Shown one piece after another: positions 1-6,937 of a stretch of 24,998 nucleotides of DNA; the stretch's first letter is position 1; each line of letters starts with the position of its first letter. Location: the NCBI GenBank assembly GCA_045540635.1, contig JAZQHO010000180.1, positions 1-24,998 of the forward strand, in the 5' to 3' direction. The notes beneath the pieces are model-generated. The model had not been told where the DNA came from. It saw nothing but the letters and a program-made list of their open reading frames with translations, and did not search any database. This stretch comes from Limiplasma sp045540635 (GTDB taxonomy: Bacteria; Bacillota; Clostridia; Christensenellales; Aristaeellaceae). Position numbers and translations under genes: made by a program.

Positions 1-30
1 CCCCGCTGCGTGCAGCGGGGGCCTGTTTTC
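1..30 (+). terminator. Terminator-like hairpin at the window edge
   Basis: CCCCGCTG pairs perfectly with CAGCGGGG around a CGTG loop (1-20), followed by a T-rich but interrupted tail (GCCTGTTTTC). This is the shape of a rho-independent terminator for a plus-strand gene that ends left of the window. Its 5' flank lies outside the window, so the upstream part of the stem cannot be checked. Confidence 0.5.
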
Positions 31-39
31 TTGAATAGC

Positions 40-71
40 AAAAGCATCCGGCAACACTGCCGGGTGCTTTT
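40..71. terminator. Strong bidirectional terminator after the two-component genes
   Basis: AAAAGCATCCGGCA (40-53) pairs with TGCCGGGTGCTTTT (58-71) around an ACAC loop. The stem is 14 bp with a single G:T wobble. The A-run on one side and T-run on the other let it work in both directions. On the minus strand it lies about 50 bases past the histidine kinase stop, so it most likely ends that operon. Confidence 0.8.
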
Positions 72-121
72 AGATCATGGGGAGCGCTATTCGCGCAACG
101 GGTTTGAGCAATCGGGAGCTG

Positions 122-1180
122 TCAGCCCGGCAGACCCACCGCTCGAGTGGTGTTCTCAATGGGTAAGCGAACCGTAAAGCAACATCCGGAGGGTTCAAGG
201 TTGTTTACGGAGACCTGCCCGTTGCAGGCTTCCACGATCCGCTTTACCAAAGCAAGTCCAAGACCGTTGCCCTCCTGCTTGTGAGAACTGTCGCTCTGGT
301 AAAACTTATCAAAAATGTGTGGCATCTCATCTTCGGAGATACCGGGGCCGTCATCAGCCACCGAACAAAGGATCCAATCACCTTCCTGCCGCAGCAAGAT
401 GCGGATCAACCCGCCGTTGGAACTGAATTTGACTGCGTTGCCGATCAAATTGTTCCACACCTGAAGCAGCATTCCTTCGTTGCTTCGGTAGCTGATCTCC
501 TCCAGCTCTACATCGAATTCGATCTCTTTGGGCTCCCACTGCTTCTCCAAAAGAAGGATAGACTGGCGGAGCTGTTCGTCCAGCCTGAATTGTGTCTTGC
601 TTTCGGGAAACACTTGATTATCCAGCCGGGAAAGCAGCAGAATGTTACCAATCAGGTCAGAGAGCCTGTTGGTGTTCATCAGGATATTATCCACACATTC
701 CAGCTGCTCATCGGTACTTTGGGTGGTATCCTGCAGAAGCATAGCATAGCCTTCAATGGCATTGATGGGTGTTTTGAATTCGTGGGATACATTGGATACA
801 AAGTCGGATTGCAGCATCTCGGTTTTGTCCAGAGCTGCCGTCATGGTGTTGAAGTGATCGTAGATATCCTTGATATCCTCGATCTTGCTGGTAGCCTCAA
901 GGCGGACTTTGAAATCGCCGGAGGCTACTTTGTTCATAGCCTTGCTCAATTCGCGCACGGGCTTGAGAACGCGTTGGTTGATGAATAGCGTTACGATGCA
1001 AGCCGCTACACTGGTAAAGATCAGGATCAGTGTGGAAACGGACAGGTCGATGGGGATGCCGAAAACGAAGCTCAGTGCATAGGTTGCACCAAGCCCCAGC
1101 AGAAGGCTGATGAGTAGTTCCACAAAGCTGACGAGAGCAAAAAACAGCCACAGACCGAAATGAATGCCCCGCTTCTTCAT
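122..1180 (-). CDS. Sensor histidine kinase, HAMP domain, membrane-bound
   Basis: This is the membrane sensor kinase of a two-component system. It autophosphorylates a histidine and passes the phosphate to the regulator encoded just upstream. Two hydrophobic segments (about 9-40 and 46-67) are joined by only about five residues (GIPID). A HAMP linker (about 67-119) follows, then the HisKA H-box SHEFKTP with the phospho-acceptor His133. The ATPase domain has the N-box WNNLIGNAVKF (242-252), the G1 box DDGPGI (276-281) and the G2 box GNGLGLAL (304-311). All catalytic boxes look intact. The start ATG overlaps the regulator's stop by four bases (ATGA), so the two genes are translationally coupled. 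With almost no extracytoplasmic loop it is probably an intramembrane-sensing kinase. The stimulus is unknown, and no transporter or other obvious target lies beside it. Confidence 0.93.
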   Translation of the reverse strand: MKKRGIHFGLWLFFALVSFVELLISLLLGLGATYALSFVFGIPIDLSVSTLILIFTSVAACIVTLFINQRVLKPVRELSKAMNKVASGDFKVRLEATSKIEDIKDIYDHFNTMTAALDKTEMLQSDFVSNVSHEFKTPINAIEGYAMLLQDTTQSTDEQLECVDNILMNTNRLSDLIGNILLLSRLDNQVFPESKTQFRLDEQLRQSILLLEKQWEPKEIEFDVELEEISYRSNEGMLLQVWNNLIGNAVKFSSNGGLIRILLRQEGDWILCSVADDGPGISEDEMPHIFDKFYQSDSSHKQEGNGLGLALVKRIVEACNGQVSVNNLEPSGCCFTVRLPIENTTRAVGLPG

Positions 1181-1848
1181 AACCGAACCACCTTGTAGCC
1201 AACCCCACGCATGGTAACAATCTTGAAATCGGTATTATCTCGGAAACGCTCCCGTAGACGACCGATGTGTACATCAACCGTGTGGGAATCAGAACAGGCT
1301 TCGTAGCCCCAGATCTCATCCATCAGCTGCTGGCGGGTAAAAATCTTTCCAGGATAAGCAGCCATTTTGTAGAGCAGCATAAACTCCTTTTGCGGGAGGA
1401 TCATGCTTTTGCTGCCGCAGGTGACAGTCATGCTGTCACACTCCAGAAGGGTATCTCCGATGCGCTGCTTGCGCTCACTGATCATCTGCGCTCTGCGAAG
1501 CAGGGCACCTACACGCAGCACCATCTCATTAACATTGACCGGCTTTACCATATAATCATCTGTGCCGGACAGGAAGCCTTCGCGCATATCGTCAAAATTG
1601 CCTTTGGCGGTAATCATCAGAACCGGCATGTTCATGCCGCTTTCTCGAATGGTGCGCACCAATTCGTAGCCGTCCATCACAGGCATCATAATATCACAAA
1701 TGATCAGGTCGATGTAGCTGCCCTCCATCAAATCGAGGGCTTCCTGCCCGTTGGCGGCGGAGAGCGCTGTGTAGCCGTTCTTTTCCAGAACACGTACAAA
1801 CAGCTGGCGCAGCTCCTGATGATCCTCCACGACCAGTACACGGAACAT
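1177..1848 (-). CDS. OmpR/PhoB-family response regulator
   Basis: Cytoplasmic transcription factor activated by the adjacent kinase. The receiver domain (about 1-115) has the acidic pocket VVEDH near residue 9, phospho-acceptor Asp52 (ICDIMMP), switch Thr80 and Lys102 (VKP). The C-terminal winged-helix domain carries the usual ending VDVHIGRLRERF...RGVGYKV. I chose the ATG at 1848 because AAGGAG stands nine bases before it, and a good promoter (-10 at 1891-1896) places the transcript start near the alternative upstream start at 1887. That longer frame would add 13 residues (MSNHSARRKERFA) not seen in the family. Gene order is regulator then kinase. The target genes cannot be read from the sequence; the divergent acyltransferase operon is one candidate. 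Confidence 0.93.
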   Translation of the reverse strand: MFRVLVVEDHQELRQLFVRVLEKNGYTALSAANGQEALDLMEGSYIDLIICDIMMPVMDGYELVRTIRESGMNMPVLMITAKGNFDDMREGFLSGTDDYMVKPVNVNEMVLRVGALLRRAQMISERKQRIGDTLLECDSMTVTCGSKSMILPQKEFMLLYKMAAYPGKIFTRQQLMDEIWGYEACSDSHTVDVHIGRLRERFRDNTDFKIVTMRGVGYKVVRL

Positions 1849-1890
1849 TGCGAACCGCTCCTTTCTTCGTGCTGAATGATTGCTCAAATT

Positions 1891-1919
1891 ATTGTAACAT
1901 TGGAAGCCTGTTCCTTCAA
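1891..1919 (-). promoter_or_regulatory. Sigma-A-type promoter for the two-component operon
   Basis: Read on the minus strand, TTGAAG (1914-1919) and TACAAT (1891-1896) are separated by exactly 17 bases. The predicted transcript start near 1884 gives a leader of about 36 bases before the regulator's ATG at 1848. Confidence 0.7.
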
Positions 1920-2021
1920 CAACTGAAAATCAACGATTATTGATAAACAGTTGTCACAAGGTTGTGCATGTGTGCGTACACTGGCAATGTACCATTCGGT
2001 AAACAGAAAAGGAGACTGGCT

Positions 2022-2783
2022 ATGGATACCAATGTGGCACTCAGGCATAGGATCGGCTTTGACAGACCGGGCATGAGGGCTTTGTATGGGCTGTTCTATC
2101 CGTTTTTTCATTGCCGCAGCGAAGTGCCTCGGCAGATACGGGAACACAAGGATCCCATTGTGTTTGTCTGCAACCATTATGAGATCTTTGGGCCATTGGC
2201 GCTTATGACGTCGCTGCGTGCCCGTTTCCGGGTATGGAGCAATGAGCGGCTGCTGGATGCAGGAGACGAGGTGGATCAGCTTTTGGAGGGTGCGATGGTG
2301 ATGGCACCGGTCTTTTCGAAAAGAACCATGGAAAAGCTGCTACACTGCCTTTCGCCGCTGGTAGAATGGGTGTTTGAACGTTTGCAGGCAATACCTGTAT
2401 CCCGTACAGAGAGCACAAAGCTTTTGCAAACCATGCGCAAGACCGCCGCTGCCATGGAGGCAGGGGAGAGCATTGTCATTTTTCCAGAAAAGGGCGAACC
2501 GCACTATGCATTAGGCAGTGTTTCACCCTTTTACCCCGGCTTTGCCATGGTAGGTGAGTTTGCTGGCAGGAAGCTGCAAAGACCGGTTGCTTTCTGCCCG
2601 ATCCATATTGACAAGGCGGGGCGCAGACTGCGCTTCGGGGAGATCGTTCGCTATGAACCCGGCAATATGAAACAAGAAGCGCAGCGGGTTTCGGATAGGC
2701 TGTATGAGCAAATGACAGCGCTGGCAAGTGCTGCCGGTTATGCAGCTGCCTCTGTACCCGCAGCAGGGGAGGAATGTACCTGA
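2022..2783 (+). CDS. PlsC-like lysophospholipid acyltransferase family protein (divergent)
   Basis: The protein has 253 residues. It belongs to the glycerolipid acyltransferase (LPLAT/PlsC) superfamily, whose members transfer an acyl group to glycerol-3-phosphate or lysophosphatidate at the membrane face. Motif I appears as NHYEIFGP: His52 is kept, but the Asp of the usual HX4D is a Gly (57). A VxR-type motif II lies at IPVSR (124-128), and motif III is FPEKGE (154-159), close to the canonical FPEG. The start ATG at 2022 has AAAAGGAG seven bases before it; an in-frame TTG at 1962 lacks such a site. It is followed after one base by the next membrane-protein gene, so the two are co-transcribed. 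The real acyl acceptor is uncertain because of the altered motif I. Confidence 0.8.
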   Translation: MDTNVALRHRIGFDRPGMRALYGLFYPFFHCRSEVPRQIREHKDPIVFVCNHYEIFGPLALMTSLRARFRVWSNERLLDAGDEVDQLLEGAMVMAPVFSKRTMEKLLHCLSPLVEWVFERLQAIPVSRTESTKLLQTMRKTAAAMEAGESIVIFPEKGEPHYALGSVSPFYPGFAMVGEFAGRKLQRPVAFCPIHIDKAGRRLRFGEIVRYEPGNMKQEAQRVSDRLYEQMTALASAAGYAAASVPAAGEECT

Positions 2784-2784
2784 G

Positions 2785-3471
2785 ATGGGACAGAAGAAAA
2801 CGAAGGAGATCGTTGGACGGATCCTGTTTGCCTCACTGGTGCTTTCGGTGGCTTTTTCTGCGGTCAGGATGATACAGGCTCCTCAGACAGCATCTGAGGG
2901 GATGGAGCATATCAAGGTAAAAAGCGATTATCTGCTCATGCTCATACAATGTATGTTGGGTCTGATCGTTATGATCCTGCCAACGCTCATGGAACGCAAA
3001 TGGAAGCTTGCCATCGGCAACGCGATTTATATTTTGTACTACATTTTTCTGTACTGTGCGGTGTTTCTGGGCGAAGTGTTCGAGTTCTATTACCTCATAC
3101 CTCATTGGGATACGATCCTGCATTTTTTCTCAGGCGCTATGCTTGGGGCATTGGGCTTTATCCTTGTGGATATCCTGAACAGGAACGAACGCGTACGGGT
3201 GTTTCTGAGCCCGCTATTCGTTTCACTCTTTGCCTTTTGTTTTGCATTGGCAGCAGGAGCGGTATGGGAGATCTACGAGTTTACCGGCGACAGTCTTTTT
3301 GGGCTGAACATGCAGAAATGTCTGACAGAGTATGGTGAACCGCTTATTGGCTATGCTGCTCTGCGGGATACGATGAAGGATATTATCGTGGATGCCGTTG
3401 CCGCACTGCTTGTTTCACTGCTTGGATATCTGAGTATACGCAGAAAACGGCAGGATACGGAGAGCGCGTGA
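2785..3471 (+). CDS. YjdF/DUF2238-like integral membrane protein
   Basis: This 228-residue protein is mostly hydrophobic, with about six likely membrane segments (roughly 12-30, 49-67, 77-104, 112-131, 138-160 and 200-217). Polar residues sit inside or at the edges of these segments: HWDTILHF (107-114), WEIYEF (161-166), Asp169 and RDTMKDIIVDAVAA (194-207). This pattern of buried His, Asp and Glu fits the DUF2238/YjdF family, whose function is not established. It starts one base after the acyltransferase stop, using the GGGGAGG at the end of that gene (spacing about 12 bases). An upstream in-frame start at 2728 would overlap the acyltransferase. The family assignment rests on motif memory and is moderate. 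Confidence 0.7.
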   Translation: MGQKKTKEIVGRILFASLVLSVAFSAVRMIQAPQTASEGMEHIKVKSDYLLMLIQCMLGLIVMILPTLMERKWKLAIGNAIYILYYIFLYCAVFLGEVFEFYYLIPHWDTILHFFSGAMLGALGFILVDILNRNERVRVFLSPLFVSLFAFCFALAAGAVWEIYEFTGDSLFGLNMQKCLTEYGEPLIGYAALRDTMKDIIVDAVAALLVSLLGYLSIRRKRQDTESA

Positions 3472-3485
3472 ACCGTGTAGAGGCT

Positions 3486-3534
3486 AAAAGGAAGAGCAGC
3501 ATTTGCAGCTTGTGCAGAAGCGGCTCTTCCTTTT
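3486..3534. terminator. Bidirectional terminator between convergent operons
   Basis: AAAAGGAAGAGC (3486-3497) pairs perfectly with GCTCTTCCTTTT (3523-3534). The 25-base interior can fold further (TTTGCAG with TGCAGAA). It lies between the plus-strand membrane-protein gene and the minus-strand gene whose stop codon overlaps its right arm, so it can serve both. Confidence 0.75.
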
Positions 3535-4054
3535 ATCGTCTTGGCTTGGCATAAGCCATCCTGCACAGCGACCAGCTCAAAGATGAGGTCTGTACGGCAT
3601 CCGCGATCTCCCATAGCTCGTCTACAAAGCGAACCTCCACCTTCCGGTGGAACAGCTCTGCCAAAGGGTTGGCGATCACGTGCTTTTGAATAGGATACTG
3701 GGTGGTCGTTGCAACATAATAGCCTGCTACAGCATCCTGTAAAACAAAGTCTGTGGGATCAAACTCGTAGAGGTACAGGGTAGTGCTGCGCATGGCGGGC
3801 AGCCATGCGTTTTCAAGGATCACCGCGTGCTCTGTGCGAGATGAGGCGAAAAAGCGTCTCCGATCGGCTTCGGTCGTTTGATCGTTTGTATTGTATGCCA
3901 CTCGCGGGCAGTTTCTGGGTGTCAGAAAATTCGGGAGCCTTGCTTCGTCAATGGCCCAGACAAGCCCTGTGGTGGGATCAAGATCCCTGCGGGTGGGCAA
4001 GCGAGGGTGGAATACGTCTATGTTCGGGTTTTCACTCACATGGAAGAGTCTCAT
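3533..4054 (-). CDS. DUF6886-like protein of unknown function
   Basis: A 173-residue soluble protein with no signal peptide or membrane segment. It opens with MRLFHVSENPNIDVFHPR and continues with GLVWAIDEARLPNFLTPRNCPRV and later a GYYVATTTQYP stretch. I recognise this as the DUF6886 pattern, a family with no established function. The start FHVSE...F.PR and a GLVWAID segment loosely resemble folds that bind NAD-like or nucleotide ligands, but that is speculation. The ATG has GGAG about 11 bases upstream. It begins two bases after the stop of the preceding minus-strand gene, so the pair is almost certainly one transcript. Confidence 0.7.
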   Translation of the reverse strand: MRLFHVSENPNIDVFHPRLPTRRDLDPTTGLVWAIDEARLPNFLTPRNCPRVAYNTNDQTTEADRRRFFASSRTEHAVILENAWLPAMRSTTLYLYEFDPTDFVLQDAVAGYYVATTTQYPIQKHVIANPLAELFHRKVEVRFVDELWEIADAVQTSSLSWSLCRMAYAKPRR

Positions 4055-4056
4055 GC

Positions 4057-4581
4057 TTATTGTTTCTCCAAAGCGTTTTTCCGGGAAGAACAGCAGTGAT
4101 CGATCAGCAATGGTTGGTCGCGGTCATCGAAAGTGTCAAGGCATATGATGTTATTGTTGCCGCGGTCTGCCCACAAACGCAGGGTGATGGAGCAGGTCGG
4201 CTCATCGCCTTCGTCTGGCTCCAGCAGATCGCCTTTGTCGTAGGAAGCATAGAGGTAAAAAGCGATATCGGGATATTTTGCCTCGATCTCCTTGCGCCAG
4301 AAACGAAAGATCCCGATGGTCTGCCTGAGCATATCGGCCGTTTGGGCATGGGTATGGGCAGCCAGCCAAATTTCGTTGCCATCCCATTCAAGAAGCGAGA
4401 GATCCTGCTCGGGATTGATAGGGTGCTTGTCGAGACCCCAGAAATGGGCCACGCCCCAATATGCCCTGCCTTGCGCATCCGTTTTGCACCAGATGGGATA
4501 GTCAGCGTTCTCTCCGGCGGTCTCAGACAGGTCGATACCGTTTTCTTCGAGCAGAAGCTGCATGCTTTTGTTTGCTTTCAA
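4057..4581 (-). CDS. Hypothetical acidic protein, unrecognised
   Basis: I do not recognise this protein. It has about 168-174 residues and is rich in Asp, Glu and aromatic residues. Features include WGVAHFWGLDKHP, an EWDGNEIWLAAHTHAQTADMLRQ stretch and a C-terminal LIDHCCSSRKN with adjacent cysteines. No signal peptide or membrane helix is seen. The start is uncertain: TTG at 4581 has GGTGA six bases upstream, while ATG at 4563 lacks a clear ribosome site; I give the longer form. Its stop lies two bases before the DUF6886-like gene, so the two form an operon. The reading frame is open throughout with no better-supported gene on the other strand, which supports it being real. Confidence 0.6.
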   Translation of the reverse strand: MKANKSMQLLLEENGIDLSETAGENADYPIWCKTDAQGRAYWGVAHFWGLDKHPINPEQDLSLLEWDGNEIWLAAHTHAQTADMLRQTIGIFRFWRKEIEAKYPDIAFYLYASYDKGDLLEPDEGDEPTCSITLRLWADRGNNNIICLDTFDDRDQPLLIDHCCSSRKNALEKQ

Positions 4582-4623
4582 TCCGTTTCACCATCCATTG
4601 CTATCAATAATTTCTATAAAAGG

Positions 4624-4659
4624 AAAACAACCGCAGCTTGTGAATGCAGCGGTTGTTTT
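4624..4659 (-). terminator. Intrinsic terminator of the tmRNA gene
   Basis: AAAACAACCGC (4624-4634) is the reverse complement of GCGGTTGTTTT (4649-4659). On the minus strand the hairpin directly follows the tmRNA CCA end and finishes in a T-run. An inner AGC/GC extension past one mismatch lengthens the stem. Confidence 0.85.
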
Positions 4660-5005
4660 TGGTGGAGGTGGGGGGAATCGAACCCCCGTCCGAAAGCACG
4701 CTTATACAGCTTTCTCCGAGCGCATCTACGATTTTAGGATTCCCCTCGCCGCACGCCTCGCAGCAGGCTTACGGCTACGGTAGCTTCATGTTACGGGCAA
4801 CGCCTCAAAGCTTTGGCGCACTCGTTCCCCACATAGCTGACGCCGGGATCCTCACCTGTGGGCAATGAGGGCCGACGCACGGCCTTAGGCCGCGAAAGAC
4901 AATTCGGTATTGTCAGTTGTTTTTTGTCCCCGTTGTTACGCGGTACAGGGGCCGCGGCTCGCTTACCGTATCCTCGAAAACTCCCGTCGAAACCAGTGCA
5001 CCCCC
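4660..5005 (-). ncRNA. ssrA: Transfer-messenger RNA (tmRNA)
   Basis: tmRNA rescues ribosomes stalled on broken messages, working with SmpB. The minus strand begins GGGGGTGCACTGGTTTCGAC and ends with a T-arm (GTTCGATTC loop) and CACCTCCACCA. The first seven bases GGGGGTG pair with CACCTCC (one G:T), forming the tRNA-like acceptor stem, and CCA is encoded. Length is about 346 bases, normal for a one-piece bacterial tmRNA. The best tag frame is 4929-4885. The gene starts 22 bases after the smpB stop in the same direction, so it may be co-transcribed and then trimmed. Its own terminator follows immediately. Confidence 0.96.
4885..4929 (-). other. tmRNA tag-peptide reading frame
   Basis: Reading from a GGA resume codon to TAA gives GQKTTDNTELSFAA, 14 residues, to which the tmRNA-charged Ala is added in front. 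The only frame closed by a C-terminal Ala-Ala is this one, and the length equals that of the Bacillus subtilis tag. A TAACAAC stretch stands just before the resume codon, as in related tmRNAs. The exact resume codon is inferred. The ending SFAA differs from the more common ALAA. Confidence 0.75.
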
Positions 5006-5020
5006 ATGAATGCACAGGCT

Positions 5021-5038
5021 GGGATGATCAATCATCCC
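5021..5038. repeat. Palindrome at the smpB-ssrA junction
   Basis: GGGATGAT and ATCATCCC flank a two-base centre and overlap the smpB stop codon, 15 bases before the tmRNA 5' end. It could be a processing hairpin that helps release the tmRNA precursor or a weak attenuator. There is no T-run after it. Confidence 0.5.
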
Positions 5039-5498
5039 GTCTGCGGCTCAGTGCGCGCTCCACTTCGCGCTGCGCATCCCTGGCAGCGGCTGCATCGCGC
5101 TTATCGTGCAGATGCTTGCCTTTGCACAGGCCGATCTCAAGCTTCATGCGGCTGTCCTTCAGGTACACCTTCAGGGGAATGATGGTGTAGCCCTGACGGC
5201 TCACTTCGCCTGCAAGCTTGCGGATCTCGTTTTTGTGCATCAGCAGCTTTTTGGGGCGAAGGGGGTCGGTGTTATGAATGTTGCCAAACTCGTAGGGGCT
5301 GATGTGCATACCCTCGGCGAAGATTTCGCCGTTGCGGATGATGCAGAAGCTCTCCTTGAGGTTGACACGACCCTGGCGCATGCTCTTTACCTCGGTGCCC
5401 ATCAGGCTGAGACCGCATTCGAAGGTTTCCTCCACGAAATAATCGTGGTAGGCCTTTTTGTTCTGGGCAACGATCTTGATGCCTTTCTGTTTGGCCAC
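5028..5498 (-). CDS. smpB: SsrA-binding protein SmpB
   Basis: SmpB binds the tRNA-like part of tmRNA and brings it to the empty A-site of a stalled ribosome. The 156-residue product matches the family along its length: NKKAYHDYFVEETFECGLSL near the start, GTEVKSMRQGRVNLKES, YEFGN, RPKKLLMHKNEI and the basic C-terminal tail RDAQREVERALSRRR, which reads the mRNA channel. The start is GTG at 5498 with a perfect GGAGG seven bases upstream, and a sigma-A-type promoter lies further upstream. The ssrA gene follows directly, a common Firmicute arrangement that lets the protein and its RNA partner be expressed together. Confidence 0.97.
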   Translation of the reverse strand: MAKQKGIKIVAQNKKAYHDYFVEETFECGLSLMGTEVKSMRQGRVNLKESFCIIRNGEIFAEGMHISPYEFGNIHNTDPLRPKKLLMHKNEIRKLAGEVSRQGYTIIPLKVYLKDSRMKLEIGLCKGKHLHDKRDAAAARDAQREVERALSRRRDD

Positions 5499-5541
5499 TG
5501 GGAAACCTCCTTTCGATTGGTCTGCTCTTAGGGCAAACGAA

Positions 5542-5571
5542 ATTATAGCATATTGTACTTGCTTTGTGCAA
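5542..5571 (-). promoter_or_regulatory. Sigma-A-type promoter for smpB-ssrA
   Basis: On the minus strand, TTGCAC (5566-5571) and a perfect TATAAT (5542-5547) are 18 bases apart, giving a leader of about 35 bases before smpB. An inverted repeat CTTGC/GCAAG (5558-5572) overlaps the -35 and spacer and could be an operator. Confidence 0.75.
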
Positions 5572-5575
5572 GCTA

Positions 5576-5604
5576 TTGCTAAGTTTTTTTGCTTCGCATA
5601 TAAT
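5576..5604 (+). promoter_or_regulatory. Sigma-A-type promoter for proA
   Basis: TTGCTA (5576-5581) and a perfect TATAAT (5599-5604) are spaced 17 bases apart. The predicted start near 5611 leaves a leader of about 20 bases. Its -35 lies four bases from the -35 of the divergent smpB promoter, so the two back-to-back promoters probably compete for or share binding factors. Confidence 0.75.
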
Positions 5605-5632
5605 TTGAAGTTGATGAGGAGGGGGTTACAAC

Positions 5633-6937
5633 ATGGAACACAACGTACAAACCATGGCAGAATATGCTCGCAAAGCAGCCCGCCAGCTGGCGGCTGTATC
5701 GCTGGACAACCGTAATGCTGCCTTGCTAGCCATAGCTGATGGCATTGCTGCCGGTAAAGCAGAGATTATGGAAGCCAATGCTTTGGACGTGGCGCAGGCG
5801 ACCGAAGAAAACTTGAGCGCACCTCTTTTGAGCCGTCTGAAGGTGACTGACCAGAAGTGCGACCGTATGATCGAAGGCTTGCGTGCGCTTGCCAAGCTGC
5901 CTGATCCCCTTGGGCATGTGCAGTATGCCAAGGAACTGTCTCCGGGGCTTGAGCTGTACCGTGTAGCTTGTCCCATCGGTGTGATCGGTGTCATCTTTGA
6001 GAGCCGTCCGGATGCGCTGGTACAGATCTCCTCGCTGTGCCTTAAAAGCGGCAATGCCGTTTTGCTCAAAGGTGGCAGGGAAGCCCTGCGCACCAACATC
6101 GTGCTTACACGCATCATTCGTGAGGCTACTGAAAGATCGGGCATACCTGCCGGTTGGTGCGATCTGCTCCAAAGCCGCGAGGATGTCTCCGAGATGCTGG
6201 GACTGCACAAGCTGATCGACCTGATCATTCCCAGAGGCAGCAATGCCTTTGTGGAATACATCATGCGCAACAGCCAGATCCCGGTGCTGGGACATGCAGA
6301 GGGGCTGTGCCATGTGTATGTGGATGAAAGCATCGATCTTGCGCAGGCGGTCAAGGTGGCTGTGGACAGCAAGACTCAGAATCTTTCTGTGTGCAATGCT
6401 GCAGAAACCATGCTGGTGCATCGTGCGGTGGCTGCCGAGTTTCTGCCTGCGGTTGCCAAAAGGCTCAAGGAAAAAGGCACGGAGCTTCGCGGCGATGCCA
6501 CCACCCAGTCTTTGATCGATTGCCTGCCTGCCACCGAGGAGGATTGGCAGACCGAATACCTCGATTCGATCATTTCCATTCGCGTTGTAGACAGCATGGA
6601 AGAAGCCATCGAGCATATCAACGCTTATGGCTCTCACCATACCGACAGCATCCTGAGCACCGATGCGGCAAAAGCGAACCGCTTTATGACGCTGGTGGAT
6701 AGTGCTGATGTTTTCTGGAATTGTTCCACCCGTTTTTCCGACGGCTTCCTCTTTGGCTTTGGTGCCGAAGTGGGGATTGCCACGGGTAAGATCCACGCCA
6801 GAGGCCCCATGGGCATGGAAGGCCTGTGTACCTACAAGTACCGGCTCTATGGCAACGGCCAAACGCTCACGGAGCTGAACAGCGGTGCCATCTCCCTGAC
6901 CCACGCAGATCTGCCTTTACAGCTTCCCGAAGCCTGA
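5633..6937 (+). CDS. proA: Gamma-glutamyl phosphate reductase ProA
   Basis: Second step of proline synthesis: NADPH-dependent reduction of gamma-glutamyl phosphate to glutamate-5-semialdehyde, in the cytoplasm. The 434 residues cover the full aldehyde-dehydrogenase-like fold. Visible landmarks are CPIGVIGVIFESRPDALVQ (113-131), KSGNAVLLKGGREA, the catalytic cysteine in LSVCNAAETMLVH (Cys254), NCSTRFSDG and IHARGPMGMEGLCTYKY near the end. The ATG follows GGAGGGGG by seven bases. proB, which usually lies next to proA, is absent on either side, so the glutamate kinase must be elsewhere. The last 21 bases overlap the 3' end of the convergent bioY gene, and no terminator precedes that overlap. Confidence 0.97.
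   Translation: MEHNVQTMAEYARKAARQLAAVSLDNRNAALLAIADGIAAGKAEIMEANALDVAQATEENLSAPLLSRLKVTDQKCDRMIEGLRALAKLPDPLGHVQYAKELSPGLELYRVACPIGVIGVIFESRPDALVQISSLCLKSGNAVLLKGGREALRTNIVLTRIIREATERSGIPAGWCDLLQSREDVSEMLGLHKLIDLIIPRGSNAFVEYIMRNSQIPVLGHAEGLCHVYVDESIDLAQAVKVAVDSKTQNLSVCNAAETMLVHRAVAAEFLPAVAKRLKEKGTELRGDATTQSLIDCLPATEEDWQTEYLDSIISIRVVDSMEEAIEHINAYGSHHTDSILSTDAAKANRFMTLVDSADVFWNCSTRFSDGFLFGFGAEVGIATGKIHARGPMGMEGLCTYKYRLYGNGQTLTELNSGAISLTHADLPLQLPEA

Noticed and set aside
1951..1982. TTGTCA ... TACACT as a promoter for the acyltransferase operon
   Set aside because: The spacing is 20 bases, too long for sigma-A. I found no convincing promoter for this operon.
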